From the NCBI GenBank assembly GCA_016808115.1, contig JAEQBH010001390.1, forward strand, positions 124,001 to 188,000: a stretch of DNA of 64,000 nucleotides, in the 5' to 3' direction. This DNA is from Tetrastigma voinierianum (lineage: Eukaryota > Streptophyta > Magnoliopsida > Vitales > Vitaceae). The notes under the pieces are model-generated. The model worked only from the letters and a program-made list of their open reading frames with translations. It did no database searches and had not been told where the DNA came from. Made by a program: the position numbers and the translations under genes. Within the stretch, counting starts at the first letter, position 1, and every line of letters begins with the position of its first letter. Below, piece by piece: positions 26,001-37,775 of this stretch.

Positions 26001-28630
26001 CTTATATGCCCTTACAAGATTTGAACCAGTTAAGTTGTTTGTTGTTCCAGATGATTTCCATTCCTACAAGTCCATGCAATGCATGATGTTGAAACACCTA
26101 AATGTTAGAGTCCAACTTCCTTTATAAAAACTTCATCGTAAGCTCAGTGAGAGTAAGTCATAGTTTCTCTGTAAGGTCAATTTTGATTACCTGATAAAAC
26201 TTTGTTCTGATTTCTTTGTTCGCTGAGTTATGAACTCATGAGAGTAATAGATAGCTTAGTCCGTGATCTGATCGTCCGAGGAAAAGTTGTTTTGATTTTT
26301 GGGTAGGCCCACACTGTCATGATTTCTTGATTTAATATCATTGTCTTGTTCACTACTTATTGGTCACATTGGTAAAAGACTGACCTGGTCTAATCAAGGT
26401 TCTGAAAAAAATTTTTGGGATGTGTTAACAGAGGGTATCACATATTAGTTATCAGAGATCCTGAAGAAAATTCGATCAAAAATTAGAGTGACTACAAACT
26501 ATGTCCCCACACCTGATAAAAATAAAGCATTTAGTCCATCCACCCCAGTCCTTACAAAGCATGATCAGAAATGCCCTGTTTTAACTTCCTTTAAAGAATA
26601 TTCAACTTTGGGATTTGATCCTTAGAGTGATAGATAAATTAGGTGTTTTGTTGCCTTATAGTCTGCTTGTCTTCTGAAGAGGTCCCTTGTGAAATTCAAT
26701 ATCATTCTTTTCTCCAGGCAATTACGGTCTGTGATCCAACTCTGTTAGAATTCCTTTGAGAGTTCCCTTATCATTCATTATTCTTTTCTCCATGATTGTG
26801 GAAGCAAGGAGTAATTTTGTATTTCATCTCCATGTGTCCACCTTCCTTTGATTTTGGCACTCAGAGTAGTTCTCTATCAGAATCACTCTCTAAAATATCT
26901 TTGAATATTTTTCCAAACCCTGATCATTCCTCTGTATCTGTACTGGTACAGCTTTTTGAAGTCCTGTGTCTGTTCACACCTAGTTTTATTTATGAATGTT
27001 AAACAGGTTATGGTTGATAATATACAGAGCTCCCAAGGAGCCAGGATTTATTTTTCTCATTTTTTCAAGGTGCCTCATTCCAGCACTTAAAAATGCTTCT
27101 ATTAGATTCCTCTAGGCAAGTCCATGATGAAAGATCTCATTACACTCTCATTTAAAACTGATCGGAATTAATATCTCCCACTCTTCCTCTGTTCCAACAG
27201 ACTTAACTGGTCACATGTGCATTCTGAGCTGCTGCTCTTCAACTGATCTGATTTGAATGTATACACGCTTTCCTCCAATCGCGCCGGTCTCATGTGGTTC
27301 ATAACTCCTTAAGATCTTCAGTTAACATCTCGGAGCCCACCCAATTTGAGAGGTTTCACTGGTGTGCTAGTTTGAACTTCCACTACTAATCAAATTTGTT
27401 GCAGTTTCGGTCAGACCTGGCCCACTCTGCATCGCCAGATTCTGATTCAATTGTTTTGAATCTGCTCAATGATAACACGTATGAGTCACGTTTCTGTCTA
27501 TTTTTAATCTATAGTATATATGCCCTTCCACCTTCTTGGTTGATTTCAACTCCTCTTTTTCAATTTGGGTATCGACTGCTTGAGAGGATTGAATTAAATA
27601 GCCATGCAGTTTTTTCCCAGTTATCATTGTTCTCATTATTTGGTGTTATTGTCAAGAAAAAGAGAACGTATGTTTCAAAGATCGCTTCTGGTGTACCTGG
27701 GGAATGATACTTGATATATTGTGGAGTGCGAAGTGTAACTCGGGGTCTACAGCTTCAAATCCATCTGTTGTCGCTGTTCAAGATATACACCATCCATGTC
27801 TCCTGGCTTGAGAGGTTCAAGAGAAGACTGATGATACAAGTTTCAAGATAGTCACACTATACGGGAGGTCAGCTAAAGAGTCGCCATGATTCTATATCAT
27901 GTGATCATAGTGATCGGATTTGTTACTTCACTTTAGTGAGAGGCCTTCTGAGTCAATCCGCTCTGATGGAAGAGATCTCATATTTAGGTGGTGAGTAATC
28001 CTGCAACAGATAGAATTGATGTTTCTGACCATTATGAGGTGGTATATGGTGGTAATTCGATTTTTGGTATAAGAGCTAGCATCAAAATGAACCAGAAATT
28101 GATAGAGTACCAGACTGATTTACTCGAACATCTGGGCCACTGATGCTCCAGCAATGATCGGTAGCCTACAAAAGAATATCTGTCTTACTGGTGTCTTCAT
28201 ATTTTGACTGATGATAGATGATGATGAACTGATCCACACATCCCACTAAGGTGAGATTTAGGCATCCAAAATGATTCACAGACTATTGTGTTCAACATTA
28301 TATCACTAGTCAACGCATAGAATATTGATGTTAAAGATAGATTTGATTTGATTTGTTTTCTGTTATTGTTGATAAACATTACATATAATGATGATATCTC
28401 CAAGACATAGACATACTCCAATCTTTCCACTCATTATTGACTTTTGGCTCCTTTCCATTTTAAAATCATTATTCATCAAAAACATATGTTATAACTAAAC
28501 AAAAACAAATAAACAAAAAATGATTGTAACTGGCAAGTAAAGTGGTCATGAAAAACAAACACAGACAGTGTGTTTGAGCTCATATATACTTAGCAACTCA
28601 ATCATTCTGCATTTTAACTGTCACTTCAAA
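23046..28630. other. degenerate AT-rich repeat DNA, no gene recognised
   Basis: 5.6 kb between gypsy fragments. Open frames of up to 103 codons occur on both strands and overlap; none shows a family motif. An imperfect (AT)n run is at about 24,935-24,995. Part of the missing RNase H of the gypsy element may lie here beyond recognition. Confidence 0.4.
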
Positions 28631-29290
28631 TGATTTGCCTAAACACACCTGGTTTATCTTTCGATTTTTCGTTCACTAACAAAAGCGAAAACAAACAGCA
28701 ACCGATGCTCTGAATTATCGAAAAGCTGATAACCAAAATTTCGGTGCGGTTTGCTTTTCGTTTCGACCAAAACCGGATGATTTGGCAACCGTCAAATCGT
28801 AATTTCGTCCCGCAGCGACTTCAACCACTATAGTATCGACATTGGTCACCGATTGCTGGGATCGGCATTGGCACCGCCACCGATTCGATATCGCGATTTA
28901 TTACCGCTTCGGTCGCGTGATCGGCACCGCCAGGCAACGGTTTTGGGCTGAACGGAATATACGCGACTTCGGCATCGGCCACCGATCACGGGTCGCTGAG
29001 CGGCTTCGGGCCACCGAACGTTTCGCGATCGGCCATCTAAGATCGGCATCATGTCGCGGGCATCGGCATTCATTACCAGATTTATTCATTACTCATCGTG
29101 ATTCACATCGATCGAGCATCGATATCAGATTCTTGATCACATCCAGCAGATCTGCTTGCTGATTCACTGATCTACACACCCATGATTCACATCAGATTCA
29201 CGATCTTTACGATCTGATTCATCTAGATTTGGTATTTGACATCTGGCTCTGAGCACCACTGCATCTGACATCTGCATACATTTCATTCTT
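28630..29290. repeat. CpG-rich island with short imperfect repeats
   Basis: 28,680-29,060 is CG-dense, and from about 28,855 is built largely from variants of GATCGGCA, CATCGGC and CCACCGAT. From about 29,095 this passes into GATTCA/GATCTG words until about 29,280. Both strands stay open across it (28,842-29,162 plus; 29,073-28,846 minus), with Arg/Ser-rich products, as expected from a repeat rather than a gene. It could be a decayed minisatellite. Confidence 0.55.
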
Positions 29291-31780
29291 TCACACATTT
29301 TTACTCGCCTCATTTTGAAACACTGCCTTCCGCAATCCCAGATCAATTGCTACTTCATGTCCCATTCTGATTTGATAGCTGATGAAACCATTTGATGCTG
29401 ATAGGCAGGGGGTCTGACCAGTTCATTTAACAGCCAGCTCCAGGATTTATATTATAAACACAATATATCTCCATTTATTCAAAGATTTATGCTCTGATTT
29501 GATGGTAGCTTCTCATTCCAACAGTCAAAGTCTAGTTTCCTATTGAGTATCTTCACAGCCTTCATATAAAATATCTGTTACTTTAATCTTGATGCTGATT
29601 GTTCCATTCCACAAGAATTCCCAGCTTCTTCTGTTACTCACTCAGCTTTTAATTCATTGTCAAATGATTGTCAAAATAAGTCCCAGCTCACTGTCAAGGA
29701 GTCCCATCCTGATTGATGTTATCGTCTATTATTGATCTGTTTTAGTTTGCATCTACCATCCATGAATGTTAGGTGTATTAACCAGGCGGTTTTGAGATTC
29801 CATAAACCTGAGATTGGTGTGGGTTGTAAAATCATGTCTGATAAGATGGGAGTTGATCAATTGTACTGTAGGTGAGGAACTCCAGGTAAGCAAACAAAGA
29901 TCTCATTAGTTGTCATCATTTGTCAAGTCTTAATTTCCTAAACTTCTGTTGAGCCTGCCTCTGATCCAGGTGAAATATGGTCCAACAAACCCATGTTAAC
30001 TAATCTGATATTTGTTACATCCAACAAATCCTTTAGGCCCACTTCTGACTAGTTTTCCAGTTATCACATATCATCAATTGAGGTCCCTTGTTACCATCCA
30101 GATATAAATCAATGTTTGTTTGTTGATATTCGCTGAGGCCTTTAGTATATTAAAATCGCTACAACTGATAGTAATCCAACGTTGAGAACCTGTTGATTTA
30201 TTCTTCGTCGGATGAATCCAGGGTGTGATGCCAGGATAAACTATCTGGTACATTCCTAAACAACGATGTTATCATTGAACCCCACTGATCTCAACCCTAT
30301 CCACAGATTCAAAGCCTAATCTAGCAGGAAATATTTAGCTTTGTGATTTACTTCAGATTCAGTGGGCTCAACCAGGCCTCCAAGATATATATTTATAAAT
30401 CTGAAGACAGTCTTGAAGCCTGAAAAAGGGCCTCTTGAGGTGAAAAGCTATCACTCAAAAGTAAATTCATGGATTGCAGAGGATGAAGTGTAGTGGGTTA
30501 ATCGTTAGTCGTACTTCAGAAAATAAAAATGTTCTCAGTCATTGGCCCTCAATACACAGGAACTTCTTTATGGCCTGATGGACCACTGTTTTCATTAGAT
30601 GGTTTTGTATTGTTATGATCCACAATCTTCCCAACTTCAATGTTCAATATATGTCAGACTATAGATGATTATTTGGTAATACATTAAACAGATTGAGAGT
30701 GTTTAACTCAAAGACGAGGCACAAAGGCTGGTCATCACCAAGAGGCAAAGGCCAGGCCATGAGATTTGGCTTGACCTGGCATGAGGATTTATTTATTTGA
30801 GGTTACACTCAATGATAGTCCCTCTAAGATTTGAATATGCAAAGATATCCATTTGATCCACAAGTAATTGTTATTTTTTCCACCTTGAAGCAAGAAGATA
30901 GGCTGATTAGTGTTCTTCAGTTTGTCTATTTTTCCCTGGATCTTTTGGGAACTGGACAAGTCTCAACGTTAGAATTTGGTGTTGTCCTTATGTATTAAAT
31001 GATCCATTTATTTTATAAGAACTGTCCAGAATGAGGCTGCTCAATCCAGGTATCAGAAGAGTTGTATAAACATTTGAACGATACAAAAATGCATTTATAT
31101 TATTCTCTTTACAGCCTTTCACGATCACTAATCAAGAGTACTCAAAGAAATGAGTTTCAAAGGGTATCCACTGACCTGATCAATACTCAGTTAGCTATTG
31201 ATATCATTTCATTGAGTACAAATATGGTTTAAGAGAATCATGGCGATGTTTGATTCACATCTCAATATTTTAACCCTCCTTCATGGAGTCCTAAATGCAA
31301 AGCCCATGGAGAATTTATCTTGGTTTATGTCTTGCTCCTCTGTGATTTGAGCAGAGAATTCATCAAAGTATTAGACTTATCTTGATCCTAAATAATCCCA
31401 CCATCTGTCACCAAGGATATGTTTTTCTGATGGACTTCATGGTCAAAGGCACTGTTCTATTATTATCGTCTGATATGTTATTAGCATGATATTCCATCCC
31501 AAATGATTCAGTCATTAGTTTATTCACTCCACCTCTATGCACTTTCGGACATGTTGGTCATTGATATTTATATGCCTCATATCTTTTTATCGGCCTGCAA
31601 TGCACAAAAAGATAGAATGCTACTGGTTGTTTGTCCTCACAAAAGTTACAATAAATTCATGAGATCCACACAGGTTCCTATTGGTTTAGTTGAGGTCGTC
31701 ACTACTCTGACTTGTATGATTATCACACTAATTTATTATTGACCCTCATCAATGTGGTTGTTATGATCCTTGTTAAGTTG
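29291..31780. other. no gene recognised; upstream of gypsy integrase
   Basis: Should hold RNase H and the integrase N-terminus of the gypsy element that ends at 32.9 kb, but I read no certain motif. Confidence 0.35.
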
Positions 31781-32870
31781 TAGACCGATCAACATGTTCA
31801 GCCTACTCTGGGCTGGTTATCTATTTATTTATAGTAATCGAGTTTAAAATTGTTTTGTTGATATTGTTGAATAATTATATATTGGTTCTGAGTTGTATTT
31901 GAATGATAGGCAACCTTATTTTGTTGAGTAGTTTTTGGTAGAAAACTCTTCGCACTAAGTGGAACTTTATTTGCATCATAGTATCTGTATCATCCTCAAA
32001 CAGAATGGCAGTCCGAAGTGGTAAATTGTGGACTTGAACAATATTCTGGGCTTTTCACTAAGACAAAATCCATTAATAGTTGGTGGATGTTTTATATGGG
32101 TAGAATTTTAAAAATACAGCATCATAGTTAAGTTTGAAGATGCTCCACTAAGTTTGTATAAGGTGCCCTTATTGGCTTGATGATGTTCACAAGGTCTACT
32201 TCATCTGGTTCTTATTAAGCTCTACGTTTTCAAACGTGAGCATTCTACTCTTTGGTCTTGAAGTTGGCACTTGAGATATTTCTGAATCAATGTTTAAAAG
32301 TCAATGCTCACCACTTGGTCTCCAATGAGGTGGTGAGTATAAAATGGTTTGGTTTCCATCCTACCCATAAATATGTCATCCCACTAGTTCCTACAGGTCT
32401 GATGTTGATTATTTGATCCTTCACCATTCTGGAGCGTTCATTATTCAGTAGCATAAAAAATGGTCCTTCCATCGGAGAGTAGTATCCATCCTGTTTTTCA
32501 CATCTCTTGCTCTCAAGCTTCCTTCCAAGGTAGTTTTCCGGCTGAAGTATGCCCCTACTCGAAAGTGTAAAATAACAAGCATCTCCTTAACCCAGGTGTG
32601 CAATATAAAGCTGATCGCACTATCCTGTAACAAGTTTGAGTCAGCCTCGCGTTGTGTAATGGAGTGAGAGAACTGAGAACGATACTGGAATATTAAGGCA
32701 CAGCATTTCTTCCAGACATAAATTCGAGTTTCCACCTAGGAGGACAATGTGTCTTTCAAGAGGAGAGGATGATATATCTCAAATCCCATTCCAGTGGCCC
32801 ATAAGAAGAAGATCTTGACTGGGTAAGACCAAGAGGAGAATAAGGAAGATATGTCTGGGTTCAGCAATTT
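31780..32870 (+). pseudogene. Ty3/gypsy integrase core and C-terminus remnant
   Basis: YHPQTEWQSEVVN at 31,987-32,025 matches the gypsy integrase core motif YHPQTDGQSEVVN, followed by GLEQY (usual C-L-E-Q-Y-L-R). IHPVFHIS at 32,484-32,507 is the conserved end of the GPY/F module (IHPVFHVSQL). A FHLEDxVxFKxxG-like tail at about 32,735-32,760 is a typical polyprotein end with a decayed chromodomain-type region before it. Frameshifted several times. It fits the same type as the RT fragment at 22.2 kb, but 9 kb separates them where about 1.3 kb is normal. Confidence 0.8.
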
Positions 32871-33580
32871 GCCTAAAGAGATGATGTTCCTTGTGACAAG
32901 CCCTCCCTAGCTTGGTTATCAGATTATGTTGTTTGAGGAAAGCAACCTTAGGCAGTGGTGAATTTTTTTCTGTCTTTTCTTTTCCAGAAAGCTTTTGTAG
33001 GTTGTAAACTAGTGAGTCGCTAGTCTTCAGGCTAGAGATTGTAGAGGAGGGAGAGGGCGACTTGGGAAATACACAAACTTTTCTCTGGCTCCTTTCTCTG
33101 TTTTCCTTTTTTCTGCTCTGTTTTTCTTTGATTTAGTGACTGAGATTAGAGACAGCACTGCTCTGAGAGTGTTAGACCTTGTGATTGCAGACAGTGCATC
33201 AAAAACCTTCTCTTTCAAAGTTTCTGATGCTCTTGCTGGCCTATTGGTGCATTTAGAGAGCAACAAGAATAGAGAAGCCATTTTTGTATCTAGTATTATC
33301 CTTAATCTCATTGGACCTGAACTTGCATTGCTTGTTATGTCAGAAAACCTTTGGTCTCCAATATTCTTGAACTGTAATTTTTTTATCTCCATGGTTGATA
33401 AAGGAGAATAGTGATGTTGTGTAACACAACAACATCTTTACCTCAGCTCAATAGTAGTCACGTATGTAATAACAAGGGCAACAAATAAAATTTTCAATGA
33501 AACTGTCACAAAAAGAGAAGGCAAAATCAGGGATCAGTCTGAAATCATGAATACTCTCTATGTAGCTTGAAAGATCCATA
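32871..33580. repeat. probable gypsy 3' LTR region
   Basis: Follows the polyprotein end directly. Pyrimidine-rich stretches (TCTGTCTTTTCTTTTCC near 32,970; TTTCTCTGTTTTCC near 33,090). Two antiparallel open frames cover the same DNA (33,136-33,411 plus, 91 codons; 33,392-33,027 minus, 121 codons); neither shows a domain I know. I place it as LTR by position only, since no partner copy was found. Confidence 0.35.
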
Positions 33581-33826
33581 CCTTGCTAAAGATGGAGGGT
33601 CCCAACATACTGGCACTTCCTGCTTGACATTTTCTTTGCAACACTAGGGACTATGCCAAGCTGAACTTTGGCTTGAGAAATGTAAAATGCATCCACAAGG
33701 AGGCTCTTGGGCTTTGGCTCTCTTTTATGGCCCTTGCCTTTTGGTTCTTTCTTTGTATACTCTGTATACAACCTGTGTAATTGCTTGGGCACTTTGTTGA
33801 CCATGTTTGAATAAAAATAAATGCAA

Positions 33827-33963
33827 GATCCAAGCAAGTTTATTGTTGCTGTGGTCCCAGTTGCAGCTACTGATGCTGGTGGTGTTCTCTAGGGAAGAAA
33901 AGAAGGAAGAACCTGCTGAGAAAGGCTTGATGGATGCATATGAGTTTCAGTTTGTTTGACTAA
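33827..33963 (+). pseudogene. RPP0: 3' fragment of ribosomal stalk protein P0 (uL10) gene
   Basis: P0 anchors the P1/P2 stalk of the large ribosomal subunit. The fragment starts DPSKF, the motif just before the hinge in P0, then VAVVPVAATDAGG (alanine-rich hinge), an in-frame TAG, and after a frameshift EEKKEEPAEK. After a further shift comes MSFSLFD and stop, the acidic stalk tail ending (usual form D-M-G-F-S-L-F-D). DPSKF separates P0 from P1/P2, which share only the tail. The rest of P0 (about 270 residues) is missing upstream; the sequence before 33,815 does not match. It is a truncated, disabled copy. No poly(A) tail is visible after it, so retroposition is not shown. Confidence 0.8.
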
Positions 33964-34780
33964 GTTTATTTTGCTTGTTGTGACATCTTGACATGAACTT
34001 CGAGTTCTTCACTCTAATTTTCATCCACTGATGATAGGGGATTTCTTTGTCGGTGTTTGAGGATGGTGAGAATAAGTGAAAGGCTGCTTACATTTGGGGG
34101 TAATGACCTTCTCCAGCTTCAGCATTGAGTTCTGCCTTTGAATCAGTGACCATACTCGAGTTCCCAATATCCGCAGCAGCGGAATCTGCAAAATCTTGGG
34201 TCTTTCTCCTCTTGGGATCTATCGATCGCTGCCACTGGTGAAGGGATCGAAATGACTGACGGGAAGTGAGAGTGTACACTTTGAATCACCCCTTCGGTAC
34301 CAGCCTACATTGCCTTCTCATGTGGTTTTTTCCTCAATGAGGAGGTATCATCATCACTGTCTGATCATTATGATATGCTAAGAGAACTTATTTTGCTTCA
34401 TTTCTTAACATTTTCTTGCTGACAAAAATGAACTCAGGTTGCTTCAACTCCTATGCCGAAAATGTATCAGAAGAAGATGGTAAGCAAGCCAAGGGAAAGT
34501 AGTTTTATTGATTTTATGGATAATACTGAAATGAAAAATAATTTATGGAATACGATCGATTTGGTACACATAAGGTTGGATTGGCCCGTTGGTCCAGTTT
34601 AGGGTTGGGTTGGGCCAGCATAATGATTTGTAATCCAATATGTACACCTGGCCTTAATTTTTGTTCTAGGTCGATGTAGGCTCGGTCGGCTTCAAATCGC
34701 AGTTCTCTGCAGCAGCTCAGACGAGCACAAGCAGAGGCCCATTAGCTCATATCATGGCGAATATGCTATTATCGATATAT
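33964..34780. other. no firm gene; open basic frame on minus strand
   Basis: A 63-codon minus-strand frame at 34,279-34,088 (DPKRRKTQDF, then an Ala/Asp/Ser-rich stretch) has unusually balanced composition and could be an exon fragment of a host gene. I recognise no family and see no partner exon. The rest, including a GTTGG/GGCCC-rich stretch at 34,570-34,620, is unassigned. Confidence 0.25.
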
Positions 34781-35185
34781 CTGAAAAAGCCGAATGTATT
34801 TAAAAAAAAATTATTTAAATTAATTAAAACTAAATATTTTATATTCATTTCAACTTTTTTTTCGAATAATTAAGACTTTAAAATATATTATATTTGAAAC
34901 TTTTTTAAAAATTTAAAATAATTTATAAACTATAAAAAGTTTGTTTATATCAATTAAAAATAATAAATATATACACAAGTATATTATTTATACATTGAAG
35001 GAATAAATTTAAAATTTTATACTTTATTACCTCATAAATATTATGAAAAATTACTACAAAGTTTATGTTTCTGGTAATATATTTTAATTAAAACATAAAT
35101 ATAATTATTTATGTAATACATTTTAAATAAAATTGATACTTTTTGATTTCATTTGAATAAATAATTTTTCAAATAAATATATATG
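34781..35185. other. extremely AT-rich spacer
   Basis: Nearly all A and T with runs such as TTTAAAAAAAAATT. No gene. Confidence 0.6.
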
Positions 35186-35189
35186 TGTT

Positions 35190-36665
35190 TAGTATTAGAG
35201 TGGCCAAAACCACCTCTCCCCTTCCTATTCCTCCCTCCCCTTCCCCCTCTTGTGAAGAGGAAAAACCTCACATCTCCTTTCGAACTCTCCTCTCTTTACG
35301 GCTCAGAAAACTCCCCTCCAACCTCTATCCCAAACATTTCCATTTTATTTTCCTTAGATACAGTGGTGTTATTTTCCTTCCAATGGTGTAGATGGCAAGG
35401 CCGCGATAGTGTCGAACTTGGTTTGTAGAAGGGATTCCATCGCTGACTTGGATTACTGACCTTATTAGCGCTATGAATTTTCGTCCATAATTTTCCAACC
35501 TTTTTCCTATAGTTTTCATCATTAGTTTTTAAGCAGTGAATTGATAAGTACCCAAACCCAATAAAGCAGGTAGCTTCAACAATCGCGATACGGGACAGAC
35601 ATCATTCATTCTAAAGAAGCTGATGATTCACTGATGACTCATGGTTTGATAGATTAATTAAATCCTTCTCGTGTATCCAATAACCCTTTATCACAGGTAC
35701 TTACGCCCCCCAGCAGTAGTAGCCTGCCGAAGCTATCTGTAATCGAGTGCTCATCCAAGCAGCCCCAAGAGAGAGTTCAAAGGCTCTATCTAATATGTTT
35801 CATCCTCACGAAATGTCTGTAAGTTTTAGATAATAATGGCAATGATACGATCCCATATAAGTTCTACAAGAGATTATGGAACTAAGATTTGCCCAGCGAT
35901 TCTCCCAACTATGTGTCATCTCTTTCATCAGCCTCATATCGATCACAGACTCATCATCGATTCTTCATCAGAGCACCGACACATGCAGTGATAATCCATC
36001 CAACTTCTTTAGAATGACAATGATTAACCCGCTCCACAAAAAGAGATCAGAGCTACGCTAAACTCGGTAAGCCCCATCAAACTGTTTTGTCAGCCTCCTA
36101 TTAGCCAGATCTATCATAATGTTTTCCTCAAACATTTTCCTTATATTTTCCTATCGATTTTCCTATTTTCTCACCATTTTTTCCTTCTCAGCATTGGAAC
36201 AAACACAATCTTTGGAAAATTATGGGGAAAATCAAAGGGGGAAAAAATAAAGGAAAGTTGAGGAAAATTTACAACATTTTTCATATTACTTTCTTTACAA
36301 AATAGTGAGAAAATTATGGAAAAGTTTGGAAAATTCGAGAAAATTCATCTGGCTAATAAGTGGACGTGAATCCCTTTTAGAAACTGAGTTCGACACTATC
36401 GCAGCCTTCGACACCAATGTAAGGAAAATACTGCCACTAGATCTAAGGAAAATAATATGTTATTCTAGATTAAGGTTTTCAGAGAGAGTGAGTTTAGCTT
36501 GAGTCACAGAGAGATGAGGGGTTCGAACGACAAAGAAGGTATTTTAAAGGAGAGAGAGTGTTGTGGAGAGGGGGTTAGAAGATAGAGAGACTGTGTTTGT
36601 CACATAGGGGAGATGTGAGGGTTCTTCTATTCGCATGAAGGAGAGGAGTAAAAAGGGTCATAAAA
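35190..36665. mobile_element. DNA element with long terminal inverted repeats, no transposase
   Basis: About 1.45 kb bounded by inverted arms at roughly 35,250-35,530 and 36,300-36,640. Matching blocks in mirrored order are CCTCACATCTCC, TCGAAC with a CTCTCT run, TTATTTTCCTTAGAT, GCGATAGTGTCGAACT (35,402-35,419 versus the reverse complement at 36,389-36,405), AAGGGATTC, and ATTTTC followed by TTTTCCAA. The middle (35,530-36,110) has no transposase frame. It is thus a non-autonomous long-TIR or foldback element. The superfamily cannot be fixed because exact ends and a target duplication are not readable. It adjoins the broken end of copia-6, as if inserted there or at a deletion edge. Confidence 0.7.
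36116..36285. repeat. inner inverted repeat of GGAAAAT/ATTTTCC words
   Basis: A TTTTCCTCAA..TTTCCTT..GATTTTCC arm at 36,119-36,162 faces its imperfect complement at 36,217-36,283 inside the long-TIR element. GGAAAATT words continue into the right arm. Confidence 0.6.
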
Positions 36666-36724
36666 ATGTTTACCCATAGCTCCCAGGCATATTTTATCAT
36701 GCAGCCATGATAAGCACACAACAA

Positions 36725-37740
36725 TTAGGTGTGCGAACATCCAGAGTCAACAATCCAATGCTTTTCATAATCACAGAGTCATCAGGATGCATTAGGGGGA
36801 AGCCATATTTTATGTTTGGATCAATGACTTCAATAGAAAAGCACTACTCCCATTTTGAACATCAGAATCTTCATGGGCGTATTTGCTTCCGCACCACGAA
36901 GCCACCCGATAATTTTTCGGATATGGCCTTAATTTACCCCCATCGAGAACAAGTCACCTTCACATGGAAATCATGCTTTATATGCCCTTCCTTTCCATTA
37001 TATGTAACAAATTTTAGAATCGGCACCTTGTCTCGTCTCTGTTCTAAAATGTTTGTCTCCACTGATTTTGTTTGGGGAAAGGCTTGCCCTTCTTGTACTC
37101 TAGTATAGAGAAATATTATTTTCAGCAATGAAGATTTGAGGGACATTTGTTTCACAAGAGCTTCCTGATTTGAAAGTGAATTTTCCAACTCAACAATAGA
37201 GGATTGATTTGCTCATCCTTGCACCAAAGAGATGCAAGGCATGAACTCTTTCCTCAAGCCACAACAAGATAACAACGGCGTGCATTGCTAATTATAGATT
37301 AGATGAATCTAACTTGAAATTTCAGAACACAAGGATTTAACTTTCAAAAAATACTCCAGAGTTGACATATTACTTGGAACCATTCCATTAAGTTCATTCT
37401 CCAAATATTGCAATTGCGTTGTGTTCTTTTGAGTGAAGAGTCTTTCAAGAGTCTCCCATACCTCCTTTGGTGAATTCATATCTTGAACATGCTGAATGTA
37501 CTCTCTATTTATAGAAGTCCTCTAGGCAAAGAGAGCTTTCCCGCATTTAATCTTCCATTTTCGACTAAGATCAGTATTTTGCATAGTAATCCTTGGAATT
37601 ATGGCATATGCACCAAAGACTAGGTCCCATTACAAATCTTGGCCTTGTAAATAAGCTTCCATACAAAGCTTCCAATAATTGTAGTTGTCACCCACCAACT
37701 TCTCAACTGCATGTTGGGACAAACTATTTCCACAATTCAT
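36725..37740 (-). pseudogene. copia-6: gag and start of protease
   Basis: Starts ATG at 37,740 just inside the 5' LTR. Readable gag: VEKLVGDNYNYWKLCMEAYL, MNSPKEVWETLERLFTQKNT (37,490-37,430), QLQYLENELNGMV, STLEYFLKVKSLCSEISSLD and VELENSLSNQEALVKQM (37,200-37,145). These are typical of copia gag (UBN2-type) including the F-W/Y-W and E-x-L-x-x-L-F features. A zinc-knuckle trace GKEGHIKHDF at 37,000-36,970 has lost both flanking cysteines. WIVDSGCSHT at 36,758-36,730 is the protease catalytic motif, intact. Reading ends there against the long-TIR element; integrase, RT and RNase H are absent on either side. Several frameshifts. Confidence 0.85.
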
Positions 37741-37775
37741 CTTGAAATCAGAGATAAAATGCTCTAAACACTACA

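Noticed and set aside
28842..29162. Arg/Ser-rich frames on both strands
   Set aside because: Product of a short-word CpG-rich repeat; open on both strands at once.
33780..33830. Upstream P0 coding sequence before DPSKF
   Set aside because: A few bases could be forced to fit, but no P0 motif is readable before about 33,827.
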